This document shows, one piece after another, positions 26,301 through 41,300 of a DNA stretch of 64,000 bases (position 1 is its first letter; each line of letters opens with the position of its first letter). The notes beneath the pieces are model-generated. The model saw only the letters and a program-made list of their open reading frames with translations, made no database searches and was not told the DNA's origin. The stretch is from Cinclus cinclus (lineage: Eukaryota; Chordata; Aves; Passeriformes; Cinclidae). The position numbers and the translations under genes are program-made. Where the stretch lies: assembly GCF_963662255.1 (NCBI RefSeq), contig NC_085046.1, positions 102,007,324-102,071,323 of the forward strand, given 5' to 3'.

Positions 26301-29300
26301 CTCTGTGACAAAATTAAACAAAGACCATTTACCTCAGTTTTGTTACCAGGCTTCAGACTTCTGAAGGTATTTAAATGTACTCTGTATCCTTGGTGTAGCA
26401 GGAAGGCAGATGTTTGCATATCAAAAAGTTCTTGAATTGCAAAGCAAGACTAGGTCTTCTTAGAAGGCCTATAACAGTAAGTTTAGTTGAGAAAACAGCT
26501 CCACTTCAGATTAAGTCATAGCTCATGAATATTCTGTGAGTACTGGATTACCACTCAGAGGCTAATAAGAGCAATTTGTAGTTTCTGCTATTATAAAGTA
26601 AAACAATAATGTAAATATTATAGTATGATTTTTTTTTCCAGAGCTTGCATCTTGAAATCAATTGGCAAGACCAGGTTTCTGTAAAGATACATGGTTTGCT
26701 GATGTCAAAAAATGCTATTCTGTTGACTTTACAGGACTAATGCTAATTTGTTTTATGTGGCAAGCTTCCTTAAAAACCTTCTGTGGCTTTGTAAAACTGA
26801 TGATGTAAGATTCAGGGTGTTAATTTGTACATACTTACAATAAAATTCTAAAGTAAAATGAATTTTTCCTTCTATTCCCAATTAATGTTTGTACATAATG
26901 AATCAAAGCCTTAAAGAAAAGAAATTAATGAGACTAGAAATTCTACTGGATTTAGTGTATTTTGCACTCTTAACATCACAATCATCAGAACAAAATGTTG
27001 CAAGCAATTGCTAGGCTTCACAGTGTCTGAGAGCATGACGCTGTCATTATCTCTTAAAATTTCTGTAAACAATATAAACTGATACACATCCCTTCATGTA
27101 ATCTTCTACTCTTTGAGAATATTCAAGAATGATGCACTTGGTGTTGCTGGATGTGCGTTCAGGGGAACAAAGTTTTTAGAAAGTCTAATTAAACCAGAAA
27201 TTTGTTTTTTTTGGCACTGCAGCTGTGAAAAAGGTTTTTTAGTGCAAGTTGATTTGGCTGATCTTAACAATAAGGGTTGAAATGACACTTTCAATCTATG
27301 GCTTGGGAGTTGCTAACTTGCTTTCACTTGCCCTTTTTACCCTTGTAGTTCAATAAGGAAATTAGTTCTGAGAAAGTTATGCAGTTGAATTGAAATACAC
27401 AAATCATTAGCTCTTGCTCAGGTTTATCATTTGGCTGGTTGGTGGGCACTGAATGAATGTGGAAAGTGATAAGAAATTGCCTTTGGTGATGTTAAAACTT
27501 GTTGAACTTATAAAAGTCAAATTCTGTGAAAAAGTGCTCAAAGGAAAATCAGTTTGCATTACATAGACTTCTTGACCTATTATGGGTTGCAGAGGCTGTG
27601 GGACAGGAGGTCTGCAAAACCCCTACCTACAGGCATTCCTTAAAACATCTTCATCTGGGAACACTGTGGTCACGTTGGTCCCTTCCTCCAGCTTCATTCT
27701 CTCACTTGGAAACATAATCCCTGAGAATAAAGCTCTTCCTGGTAGGTTGTCTTGTGACTTCTCGAGTCTGAGAATGTTTTACAAAATCCTATATTTATTT
27801 ATTTGACATGTACTCTTTCTGGGGCTGACAAATTTTCCTGAAGTTGTTGATATTCATTATCCTTTGAAGTTACCTGTGAAGTAAAAAAGCATACCTGTGA
27901 GCTATGTGTGTAAATGGAAGAGTTGAGAGGAGATTTAATTTATTGAATCGTGCATTGAATTTGTGCACAGTTGCTGTGAAAATGTTAATATTTAACAGGC
28001 TTTTCACTCCACTCCCCCTCACTAAGGAACCTGATATTTAAAATAAGTTTAACTTGCATGCTCTTGTGAATGCCTTTTAGTGCAGCAGTTAGTTTGTGAT
28101 GAAGGATAGCTCATTGTTACTGGTTGGAACTGGATTTAAAACTAGCCACATCAGCTGCAGACTATAATGGGTCTTGAAAAATCTCAAAGTAATCAAAAGT
28201 AGATCATTTGTTGTTCATCCAACTGTGTAATAAGTAGGAACGCAGTATAGTTGATGACAGCAAGCAGAGAGAAAAAAAATAAATAAAGGACATATGAAAG
28301 TTTTTGAAGGAGATTTTTTTACCAGGGTATTTGAAAAAGATTTGGGTTTCAGTCTTGCATCTTTTATGCATTTGAGAAAGATTACTGACTTCAAAGGAAC
28401 ATGGAAGTGCATAGCTGTTTCTAAGCCCAGTCAATGAAACTTCTCTAGTTTTAGTAGTTTTGTGAAGTTCTCATCTGTGATGGAGAAAATACCCATACAA
28501 GCAACTCCTGTCACATACAAGTACCTTCAGGTTTTGGGTACTGAAATGATGAAACACCAGATTCTGCTTGGCCATAACTGAGTGCAAAACTCAATACCAC
28601 TAACTGAATTAATGAAATCCAGGTTGTGTGTAGGGAATATAGTTGTTTGGCTTGAAATCTGCCCAAATGATGTACTTTGTTCCTTTAAAATCACATATTT
28701 TGGCTTTTATTTTTCAGTTGGAGATTGTTGGCATGATGTAGGTTTTATTTAGAAGGTGCTCTTTTCTTCATGGAATACGGATCATAATTCTTGATATTCA
28801 TTTAACTTGGATCAAATTTTAAGATTATGCAAACAACAGAGGATTCACAGACCCTAGAGAAATTTTATTTCTAAGGCTGACTAAAGAGTGAGCTGGCTTC
28901 TCCTTTTGCCTGCATCTGTTTGCATTGCTGAAAGCTCACAGTAAAATCCTCATTTTCTGTAAATTTTCATTTTTATTGGAACAACTGGGAATGTTCTGTT
29001 TGTATCTGACTGATGTTTAACAGGATAAAACTGGCATGCCTGTAAAGAAAGTCAAACCTCGTGAATATTGCAGTTTGTTATGACTGATGCTAATTAAAAA
29101 AAAATAAGATTGTCTTAATTTTTAAAAGATAAATGTAGTAAATCATTTGAAGATAAGTATCACAATTTTTTTTCCTTCTCATGTGTGGAAGGTCTCCTAA
29201 TCAAAGCTTTGTTCACTTAAATAATATTTTGCTTCAAAAGTAGTTTCCTGAGTTGCATACACAATGCAGTTAGTATTTACTTTTGTGAGTTTATTTCCCC

Positions 29301-32300
29301 ATTTGGCAAAATCAAAACCTGCTTTCATGTGGCAAGTATTGTTCTTGCTCTGGCTTTAATCTGTATTGCAAAAAAAAAAAAAACAAAACAAAGTCCTAAA
29401 AATTTAAATTGATAGTGTATGAAAGAACTGATTGCAGCCAGATTGGAGCTCAACACAGTATTAATACTGCACATGCAGACAGGAATTATGATGATAATAG
29501 CAGCAGACCAGGTAGTATGCTCAAGTGGAAATACATTTCTCTGAGATGGGTGAAAAATACAGAGCTTTTCTTTCATCTAAATGTGGCTTGCTACTCCAGT
29601 GAATATGAAACGCTAAACTCCTATACAGAAGTCTTATGAATTTGCAAATGCAGCCCTTTTGAGTGAGTGAGATGATGTAGCAGGTACTGAGTAAGGAAGA
29701 ACATGGTGACTTTGCAGTAAATGCACTTCAGTGTTCATGTCTGCTGCTGCAGAGAGTTGGGCTGGCACAGGTTATCTGGCTGCCATGACAAGGTGATTTA
29801 AAAGGTGATATGAACTTAATTACTGCCCTGCCTACATATAGAAGTGCTGAACAGTCCTGTTGTGCACATGGGGGATTTCACTTTGTGTTGTCAGAAAAAT
29901 AGTCAAGATAGCTGCATGACTCATATACATCTTAATGTTACTTAAGAGCATTAGCTATTTTAACATGCTTATTTTTGTCACATTCAGCTTATTTGTCTGT
30001 GTATTTTTAGCAGTGTCTGTAAGTAGTATTCTACTGAAATAACTTCAACACAGGATGAAATTGTAAGGCAAAGAGATTTTTAACATAGAGTATAAAAAGT
30101 TTAACAGAAATGCTGTTACGGAGAAGATTGCACTTGCTGCTAAATTGTAAGCCAAAGAGATTTTTGGGCTACATCTATAAAACAACCCACAAAATCAACC
30201 AACAAAGCACAAAAAAACAGACAAGAAAACCCAACCAAACCCAGTTTTTTGAAGCCCTCAGTGGTTCAGAAGATCTAAACATTTCCCACAGATTGTTATA
30301 CCCAACTAAGCCTGAAATGTGCAGCATAGATTTCAGCTATTACATCAACACAGACTGATGCCCTGGACACAATTAGGCAACCTCTTGTCAAAGTGTTGTG
30401 CAAAAAATTTATCCAGAGGTACTGTATCAAATTGTACACTCTCCCCAGGCAACTCGTATGCTACTTTTAAAATTTAAATTTACTACCCCATTGGCTTCTG
30501 GTGGTGTTTTACAGTACAATGAAGTATTAAAATTTTCTTCTTGCATTTTTTTCAGGTCTTTCAAGTTGCATATGTCATCATCAAAGCTGCTAATGCTCCA
30601 CGACCTGGAAACTGGATTTTGGAACGTTCCATAGATGGCACAGAATTCAGACCCTGGCAGTACTATGCAATTAGTGATACCGAATGTTTAACTCGTTACA
30701 ATATTACACCAAGAATTGGGCCTCCAACTTACAAGAGAGATGATGAAGTGATCTGCACCTCCTATTATTCCAGACTAGTTCCCCTGGAACATGGAGAGGT
30801 ATCTTTGTTTTTGTAGTGGCAGTCTGTGATTAAGAACATGGAGTGATAGCAATTTGAAAACATTTGAATTGCAGTCACAGGGTTCATTGCCCTCAGCACT
30901 ACCAGATCATGTTATTCCTCTTTAATAACATTATCTTTACATCATGTTCTAGTATAGCAAACTTCTAAATGTTGGGATGAAATGTCTTTGGCTCTATGTG
31001 TTCCCTTTACTAAACTCTTTGTTCTCTCCTTCCATATAATTTGATGGTAGCAATTAGCTGTGAATTATTAGTTCCTTTATCCTGAAAAACTAGAACAGAG
31101 GCTCTGTGTTCTGCCAGTTTTTTCATTTAGTAGAGTGAACTCCTGTGTTAGGAACACCTGGTTGTGTGAGATAAAGCTGTTAACACTGTTGAAGTGCTCG
31201 GCACAGCTGGAACTCCTAAACAAGCCTTGGCATTGTTTCAAGGATGTAGCATAATTAAAAGGGCTATGAGTTGTTCAGTCTTGCTGTTGATTGTTCTTTC
31301 TTTTCTTTCTTTTAAAAAACTCTATTCACGGTACTTGTGTAATTTATTATGAAGAGGCAGGCACATAATGAAATTATACATTAAAACCAGTGGTTATTCC
31401 ATCGTGAATGCTATAATGTATGACTGTGATAATAAGTGTGGTGTTATCCTGTGGAGAATGCCAGTAACTCCTAGCTTCATAGAAATCAATGTTTTTATTT
31501 CTTAGTTTAAAAAATTGGACTGTATACAGGCATTCACGTAAAATTAAAACTAACAGCAAGAAAAAAACAGTGAAATTCAGTAAAGTCACACTTACTTTAA
31601 TAAAATGTTTATTGCAGTGTTGTAAGCATATGATCAACAGATAATCAACATAGAACCAACAGATCAGATGGAACAAAGAAACCTAAACCTATCTCTCCAC
31701 ACAATTAACCAAAAAACCCTTAGGCTGAATGTATAGGAAAAATGCTGCTTGTAAATGTACATTTAGTAGGGCCATACAGCTCCTGTTCCAGGGATACCAG
31801 ACATTCAATTTAGTGACTTTTCTCATTCTTTTTTCCTCATGGTCCACATAATTAATTGGGCTACACTATCTAAAACACTGCTTTTTTCTGAATGTGATAA
31901 AGGAGAAACAACACAAAAAATGGCAGAATTAAATTTCTGTCTGCTGTGGAGAATCACATAATCTTTTAGGTTGGAAAAGACTTTTCAGGTCATTGAGTCT
32001 TACTAACTGTTAGTCTTACTAATAAGGACTACGGTTATAGAGTCCTACTAGATGAGTTCAGCACTGCCAGCTTCACCGCTAAACCATGTTCTTACAGACA
32101 CATCTACATCTCCCTCTAGGGATGGTGACTCCATCTTCCTGGGCAGCCTTCTCCAATGCTTGACAATCCTTTCTATACAGAAAGCTTTCCTAGTTTTCCA
32201 TCTAAAACTCCCTTGGCACAATCTGGGGCTATTTCCTCTTGTTCTATCAGTTGATGCCTGAGAGAAGAGGCTGACCTTCATCTGGCTACAGCATCCGGTC

Positions 32301-35300
32301 AGGTTAGGGAGTGATAAGGTCATTCCTGAGCCTCCTTTTATCCAGGCTGAGCAACACCAGCTCCTCACAGGGCTTGGGCTCCAGACCTTTCCCCAGCTCC
32401 ACTGACCTCTGGACACATTCCAGCACCTCAATGTCTTTTTTGTGAGGGACCCAAAACTGGTGTGGCCTCACCATGCTGAGTACAGGGGACCACCAGTGCT
32501 CTGGTCCTGCTGGTCACAGTAATGCTGATCCCAGCCAGGATGCCATTGGCCTTCTTGGATACCAGCTAAATCTGGGCACAGCTGGCTCAGGTTCAGCTGC
32601 TGTCAACCAGCATCCCCAAGGATCTTTTCTGCTGGGCAGCTTTCCAGCCACTCTGTCCCCAGCCTGTAGCACTGCCTGGAGCTGTTGTGACCCAAGGGCA
32701 GGACTCAGCACTTGACCTTGTTGAACTTCATCCAGTTGGCCTCAGCCCAGCTATCCAGCCAGTCCAGATCCCTCTGGGGAGCCTTCCTGCCCTCCAGCAG
32801 ATAAATACACATGCATAAAAGCTGTCATTGACAAAGGACGGGCTGCTCCTTTGTTACTGGATTGTCTGTCAGACAGGAATACTGCCTGCATGGAATATCT
32901 CACTGAATCTTAGAACTCTATGGAAAATATATGTATTTAGAGATTTGTAAGTTGTTCTGGCCTATCTATTGAACTTAAGAATGGCCCTGCAAACCAGCTG
33001 ATCTCTGTAAATGCCTGCCTTCTGTCCAGCATATTTTAGCATCTCAGTTCTCAGCCATCAGCTTAGAGTGTCTTGATGTGAAATAACTGTTAGGGTAAAA
33101 AGACTACACATCTAAATATGGATGTCATTAGTAACATTTTTTTTTGCCAGATCTGATGTTTGCCAGTTTGGCTGCTAGATTTTTCTCAGGTTTCATGAGA
33201 TATAGCTGCTCAACTGTAAGTTCTGTTTGCCTGATTTATACTGCTTGAAGATCTGATTCCAGCAATTTACATAATCAGTTTAGGACTCATGATGAATTGC
33301 AAGGCTTAAGCTGCAGTTGCTAGAAAATGGTCTTGAGTTAGGACAAGTGAGACAGAAATACATAATATAGAAATATCAGGGTGTAAAAGCTTGAGATATA
33401 CACACAGATTGAGTATGTGGACCAGATTATACTTTGTAATAAGGTTTTACTATTTGCAGAGAACAAATCTGTAAGGACAAAATTGAGTTTATGGCCAGAG
33501 TTACATATTCCATCTCAATGAGAGAGGAAGGAAGACTGCAGGACCTATGCAATCACCTTGATGCTGCTGCTTGGTTTTTCTCCTTATTTTATCTCCACAA
33601 AAGCCCAGTAGATTTGGGACTATGATGAGCTGATAATGGTGGTTTCAGAACGGGTGTGGGTCAGGCAGCAGGAATTTTACCTGCATGTAGACAATGGGGA
33701 AATAAAAAGAACTCCAGGCAGTTTAACATGTCACCGTTCTTGTTGATTTGTTAGGAAGCAAGAAAAGTTCTGTGCTTTAGATTCTAAGACTAGTGTTTGT
33801 TGTGGTAAATGAATCATCATTATGTTTGTAACTAAGCCAGCCTTTCTTTCCAGATTCACACATCACTGATCAATGGCAGGCCTAGTGCTGATGATCCCTC
33901 ACAAAAGCTGTTGGAATTTACTTCTGCTCGATACATTCGCCTGCGACTGCAGCGTATCAGAACTCTGAATGCTGACCTCATGACTCTCAGCCATAATGAT
34001 CCTAAGGAACTAGACCCCATTGTTACCAGGAGGGTAAGATGATTGTTCATAAATGGTATTCAGTACAGCTTGATGGGAGAGTCTATTCTGACCTATTTGA
34101 GAAGAAGTACTTGATCCTTGTCATCTAGAGTGGCTTTGACAGGTTGTTAAATACTTCTTGTCTTGCCTTTGACACCATTAAGAACAGTATCTTGTCATAA
34201 ACAGCTTTTAGAAAAAGCTTTTCAAGATGGTTTTTATTTGCTTTTTAATTTTTTTTTTGGTGTAAATGATTTGTACTAGGAGCAGTGTTTATAATGCTTT
34301 ACCATGAAGATGCAAAATAAGGTTTGGCTGATGGAGATGCCACTTGAGGTTGCTGTTGATACCACTGCAGTACTTTTTGCTTTTTGTGGTGTATCATGGA
34401 TTTCAGGACCCAGTGCTGTGGTTCATAATCATAATTATTTGAAAACATTGCTATTGTGAATTTTCATGTCTTATAAGAATTTCCTTCATTTTTAGAGACT
34501 GTTATAATAAATTGTTTTAGAGCCCGTAACTTAATGTAAAATGTTTGTATAGAATTCCAAGAGTATTAGCTGATTTACAGATTTGATACTAAAACCGAGC
34601 CCCAGGCACTTAGGCTGACTTTTTCAGGTTTTCACATAAATTCAATATTGGAAGTCTAAACAGTTCTCCAGGATTTCCGCTTTGTATCTTGCAATTTTGA
34701 CCATCTTAATTTGCCCATGACTCACAGGTTTACACTTCAGAGGCCTTAAGTTTTTCTGTGAAAGTAGACTTTATGATGAGAACAGGAGAACATAAGAAGT
34801 ATTTCCTCCTTCCCTTCCTTTGTAGCCCTTTTTATTCTGAAAAACATTTGCAGGTAACTCTTCCTTGTGCAGCAATAGGATTCTTGTGACTTGTGACTTC
34901 TCTGATACAGGCAATCCTTGTGATGTTTGGATAGCTGAGTACAGAAGGGAGCAAGGAACTTGGATTTGGTCAGGGATTGGTGGGTGCTTTCAAGGTGTCC
35001 ATTCAACTGCGGCATTTCAAAGTGTAAAATCTGGATGGTTTGCATTTTCTGTCAATGGGAATTGTTATCATGGAGGCTGCAAGAGCAGAATATTGGACAG
35101 CTGCTCCATTTGTGACTTGCTGACAATAGGGAAATGCACAGCCTGAGAGGTGAGATGTTCCCACAGTGCAGGCTGGTTGATATTTATATCTATCGGTAGT
35201 ATTGGCATATCAAGACATACACCCCAAAAATAAAAGTTTGGCATGGAAGCATACAAACATACATCTGGGAAACAAGAATTTGGAGGACAAGCATTGCCAC

Positions 35301-38300
35301 TGGTTTTGTAACATACACAGTTGTGCAATCCAGGGCTTCGTACTTTTCCACCTAGTACTGCTTTGTGCAGTTCTGCATGAAAAACTACACATACTGGACA
35401 GGGTTCCCAAATCCTGATGTCTTATCTTGAGTCTCACTTTGTTGTGCAACCAGCTATAACAAAGATAACTACTTCCAGCTTTCTGGATGCTGTTTTTATT
35501 GGTTTTGAAGATGGTTGTTGATACCAGTTATGTTTAGTTTCCTGTACATCGTCTCGAAAAATGGCTAATTCAGATTCTGAGTGTTCAGCAGCACCTTTAT
35601 TTCTGTGTTCTTTGTATTTATTTCTGTCCGTAGCATTTGATTATCACTTGTCTCTCATTCAACTCCAAGCTGCATACAGCTGCTGTGAGCCCTACACTGG
35701 CAGAAAATAAGACAAAGGACATGATTAAATTCTGCTTTTGCCCCCTTTCTTTTTCAGCCTGAACCTCCTTCTTTGTAGTTTAGGATTTATTGTTCATAAT
35801 AAGTCCCTGAATGATTTTTGTAGTTAAAGCCCATAACATTAAAAATCCTCCCAAAACAGTGAACATAAGAAACTTAAGACAATAAAAAAATAAATGTGAA
35901 ATCAAAGAAGGTAGTTTGCTGCAACTCCAAGAGCCTTCAAAGAAATAACAGTCCAGAAGTCAGCATGTCTGACCACCCAGGGCTACCTCTCTTCCTGAAC
36001 CAGCTGACATTAGGGTTGCTAGGTCTGAGAGCATTGAACTCTTCCCTTAGAAGTATCCTCAGAAAGCATTTCTTTTTCATTCCTCTGTAGTACATACTTC
36101 CCAGGATACAAACAGGCCAACCATGTTGATACTGCAGCTGTAACTGAGCCCAGATGGTCATTTCCTGCCTCTTCTTTGCCTTGAAAATTAAATCCTTTCC
36201 TTATGTATGTTGTTTTTGCTCACCACCTGGCAATATTAACGGATAGTATTCTGCTGTATCTGCAATTTTTAAACTAAAGTGTTTGGATAGAATATTTCAC
36301 TGGCTACACAGTGACCAGCAAAGAGCTGGTCTGGAAATGAATGTGCAAAGTGGTTTTAAGGGAGGGAGAGTTGCCATCTTAAGGAAGCATAGTCTTAGTC
36401 CCCAGTCTGATTCTAAAACATGGTAATTTTTTATGCATTATGGCTTCCTGTAAAGTAAAAAAAAAGATTTTTTTTTTTGCAAGTACATTTTGGATGAAGT
36501 CACATTTGGTGGTCTTTCTCAAAGCTAAGGAATTTTACATACATACTTAAAAGTTAGAAATCAGTTAGTGTTTCATACCAATAGGGAAAAACATAAAAAA
36601 CATAAAAAACTGCAAAATTTGAAGGTTTCCCCAAATGGCAAATATTTTCAAGTATTTCTTTTATTTTTTGCGACACATAGTAATTGACTGCTGGCATTTT
36701 ATTTTGCAGAGTAGGGGAGGGAAATGTAAATAAAAGTAAATGTCTTTTATTCATACCTTTCTCACCTTTGATTTTTTTGTAGTACTACTATTCAATAAAG
36801 GACATCTCTGTTGGTGGCATGTGTATTTGTTATGGCCATGCTCGAAGCTGCCCTTTGGATGAAATCACAAAGGTATTCTTTAATCTCGTTATTTTTGCAA
36901 AACAAGTTTTCCAGTTAAAAAAAATCCAGAGGAGAATGAGAAAGAGGAAGCTAAATAATTTGCATGTGCCATCCGTTGTATGATGCATACAAATCTTTTG
37001 CTATATTTTTCTTAAGAGCAGGCATATCTAGATTTTCTAGAAGCAAACTCTTCTTCTTTGGCATTGAATTTAAACAATTCAAGGTGCACAAGGCATAGTC
37101 TGTCTCTCAGCACAGATTTGCCCCTCCTGTTCTGGAAAGGCTATTCCCTAGTAGTTGTACCATGGTGGAGCAGTTCAGTGCTACTTGTAGGGTATTTATG
37201 GGTCATGCCATTTTTGGAAGTAAAATTGATACTGGGCAGTATCAATTTTGGCAAAACTGAATAAATTATCCATTTAAAAATATTCCAAGCAAGTGGATTT
37301 TTTTTATTCTTAGAAACTGCAGTGCCAGTGTGAGCACAACACATGTGGAGAGAGCTGTAACAAGTGCTGTCCAGGCTACCACCAGAAACCATGGAGACCA
37401 GGAACCCTTTCTGCTGGAAACAAATGTGAGAGTAAGTGTGCACAGGAATTTAGATAGTTTCATTGCTATTCTTACTATTCTCTTGTTTGAGGTTGCTTTC
37501 ACACAGATCTGTATTAATTCCCCAGAAAAATCCACAAACTATTAACTGTGTTCATGGGATTGCTCAAAGGTAGAGAACCTGCTTCTAATCATAAATGCTC
37601 AGATAGTTTTCAATAATCTGTTCAGTGTGACTCCTTGGCTAGTGGAGTTGTAATGTATTATAGCTTCCAGAGTCTCTTTTTCAAAGGGACTTGGGAATTT
37701 ATTGTGCACCTGTAGAAACTAGCAGATTTGCATCAATCATTTTGTTAGCTACTTGAAATGCAAATTTCATCAATTGATCATAAATTTTGTCAGATGAAGA
37801 ACTTTGTTCTGGTAACAAATATTTTGAAAGAATCTCCTTATTGGCCAATTACAGTTCAGTTTGTCTGACAGATTGACTTAGGCTGTGCCAGTATAGCTGA
37901 ATGTGTAGGGCTAGCTGGTGCATTTTCTCACTTCACATTGCTAATGCATAGCACAAGCTGCAGATGATTAAGAACCTATTGGATAAAATTTGAAGTTCTG
38001 GATGGAAAAAAAGTCTTTTTAATTGAAGTCTTTTCACAAGTCATAATGTCACTCTTCAAAATAAATGAAATTTATCCTTATGTACTTTTTTGTTGACCTC
38101 TCAGATTTTGTGTATAATACAAATAAGGGAAGAATTAGGAAGGTTTTCATCTATAATGCAGAGGACAGAAGAAGGAACATTATTGCTAATTGCACACATC
38201 ACTGTTGTCAATAGTGCTGACAAGATTGTGTTAGTAGGATACAGAATACTGCTAAAAAACAGTGTGGTTAAAATTATAACAGTGGTTTTGAAATTTGCTT

Positions 38301-41300
38301 ACTTGCTAAGAAATACATTGCATTAAATCTGATGAAGCACATGGCATGGTTAAAGGGGAAAAACACATTTTTGAAGTTATTTGATAGGCTCTTCTACTTA
38401 CATTTTCAACTTTGAAAAATGCCAGTATTCTAGGAAATATTGCACAGTGTGAATAAGAAAAAAAATGATTTCTTTTGCATTTCTTCTCAGAATGTAACTG
38501 TCATAACAAAGCAGAAGATTGTTATTACAACCAGAGTATTGCAGATCAGAAAAGGAGTATGGATATTCATGGCCAGTATATAGGAGGTGGTGTGTGTTTA
38601 AACTGTACTCAACATACTACTGGGATCAACTGTGAAGTGTGTGCTGATGGATATTTTAGACCACACAAAGTAAGATTTAGAAAATACCATTCTAATGTTT
38701 TTTGAACATGGTATCATGCCTATTTCAGCTGATTGATTCATATATTGTTTTTTTATCAGTTGCAGATAGCTAAGAACTATAGATGTGGGGTTTTTTTTGT
38801 AAATGACATAACGCCAAAATTTTCAGAAAAAAACAAAATGCTTGTCCAGTTGTATGGGAGGTCAGGTCAAGTTCCGGGAGAAGAAAATTATAAGTGAAGA
38901 TGACACTTGATATCCTAGTATGGAAATGTATATGTTCCGATAGGAAAGACATTTTTCCTGTTGGGAAAGCTCTAAAAAAGTCCAGAGTAGTTAAGTTTCA
39001 CTGTCTTCAAAAGTGTCAAAATTGTGTAGCATCCTGTATCAGCCCATTTCAACCAGTGTTAAAAAGGACCTGGTTCATAGATCAGAATCTTTGGTTCATG
39101 AGATGTTGCAACAAATGCTCTTCTTGATTTGATTATTGCAGAACTTGTGCTCACTGAGTGTACTTTCCCATGTCACTCTTTGGAAAAAGAGCATAAACTC
39201 TACAAGACATTTGTTAAAATGTGGCTGACAGAGTTAAACATATGAACTTATGCAACTTAACATTGCATGTAACTGCAGTGTTAGAGGTCTCTGTATAATG
39301 AGACATTCTGAACTAAATTTCTACTGCATGTGGTCTTGCTTTGGAATATTTTGAATATTTTGAAAAACCCATACTTTAAAAATCTGGCGTAAATTGGTGC
39401 AGAGAGCAAGGGTGAGTCCATAGGAGTATAGCTAGACATATGAGCAGGTATAGCTCATCCAAAGAAGTAAATTGGAGTCAGAGATTTTCTTGGAGTTGCT
39501 GTAAGAAGCCTTGAATAAAGATCTTTGATCAAATCATAGCCATTAAATGTGTATCTAGAGGACATTACTGATTTGCTTTACAGCTGAAACACCTCAAAGG
39601 ACAATTTTCCCTGAGAAAAAACGAAGTCTTGCCATATGATTTGCACTGCCTTATATTTCAAAGATGTATAGATCATGAAGTCAGAATGAGTCTTTATTAA
39701 TAAATAAGCTGTCCTTCCATTGAACACATAGCCAAGGATTTCTTTAATTTCCTTCCTCTTTGAACCTGGATATCTTTACAAAAAAGCTTTCACTCTTGTC
39801 TTAAACATTTCCATATCTTTTGGCAAACCTTCACAGTAGTTAATTGCTGTTACTTTAAAAAAATGTCTATTTATGTTGAATGTGTTACACTTCAGCTTCC
39901 AGCCATTAGCAGTTACTATATCTTTGTGCTATTGAAGATCAACTTGTGTTCCCACATTCAAGCTTTCTCTAGACTGCAAACCCCTGATCCTTCTGCTTGC
40001 TAAAGTTAGACTAGTCCCTTTATCTGTTGCCCCATATTCTTTTCCCAGTCTTTATTAGTTTTAGTTTTGGTGAATGAGGACAGGAAACAGATGTAACTTT
40101 ACTTTTCCCAGTTAATTACTTGAGAATTTGCCGGAGTACTTTTATTTTATAGGTTTCTCCCTATGAGGATCACCCCTGCTATCCCTGTGACTGTGACCCA
40201 TTTGGCTCTCTGAGTTCAGTCTGTGTTAAAGATGAGCACCATTCTGACTCTCAGCATGGTAAGGAAGCAGGAAGCGCCTTTTCCTTAAACTTCAAGTCTG
40301 GCTGTAGGTCTTTGAAGTTTGAGGGTACATTATCTACCTATGAAAGGCTGCCTTTTAGCTACCACTTCAAAATACTGGGAAATGTTTGGGAAGGTGAGGG
40401 TGAGGCATTACGTAGTTTTATGATTTGAAGGTATGTCAGGATCCTGAACATGTTCTCCTGTGGTTATTGTGGTCTCCTACTGTGCAAAACAATGTGAAGT
40501 GTTGAGATCCAACCCTGTTTGTGAATGCTGTTGCAGTTGTCGCAAAATTAATTTTGTTGCAGTTTCTGTGCATTTGATTCTTTAAATATGAGAAATGGAC
40601 GGTGAGATTGACCTTGTGCCAAGTATCTGCAGAATATGACATGAGTATAATAAAAAAGGAATGCTAAATTATTTGTACCCTCTGAGACATCTTGAATCCA
40701 GCCTCTTACCTGCTCTGATTTTTTTTTCTCTACTTTTGTTCTTCAAGGGACTTGGCCAGGCCAGTGTCATTGCAGGGAAGGTTTTGCAGGAGAAAAATGT
40801 GATCGTTGTGCATTTGGGTATCAGGGCTACCCAAACTGCCTGCGATGTAACTGCAGCCTGGTTGGTAGCATTAATGAAGATCCATGCACAGAACCATGTC
40901 TTTGCAAAGTGAGTACTGATCTGCTGTTTTTGTTCAACATGGAATCTGTGGTTTATTAACTCCTTTTTAATAGTGAAATTTCATTAACTGGAAAAATCAC
41001 TTCCTTTATAAGAAGTAACCAGGTGTACACCTGACAGCCTAGAACTTCAAACTACTAATTATTCTTTATACTGAAAATTATAGTAATTTATGTTGAGTAG
41101 TTCCGTATGTTGCTAATGCAACATTTTCTATAATAATGAGCCAGACTGACATTAAAATGAAATAAAACCTGTACATGTGTGAGGCAGGCACAGAGAGTGA
41201 ATATGCCTTGCTGGGTTTGGTTTTAGGAATGAACTGATACTTCTCTTCAAAATCACTTGCTTGTAAACAAATGTTGTGTTTAAAACATCTGCTTTGTGTG

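Noticed and set aside
32048..32711. Open frames on both strands in intron 4
   Set aside because: They lie inside a CR1 3' UTR-like region and do not encode CR1 ORF2.
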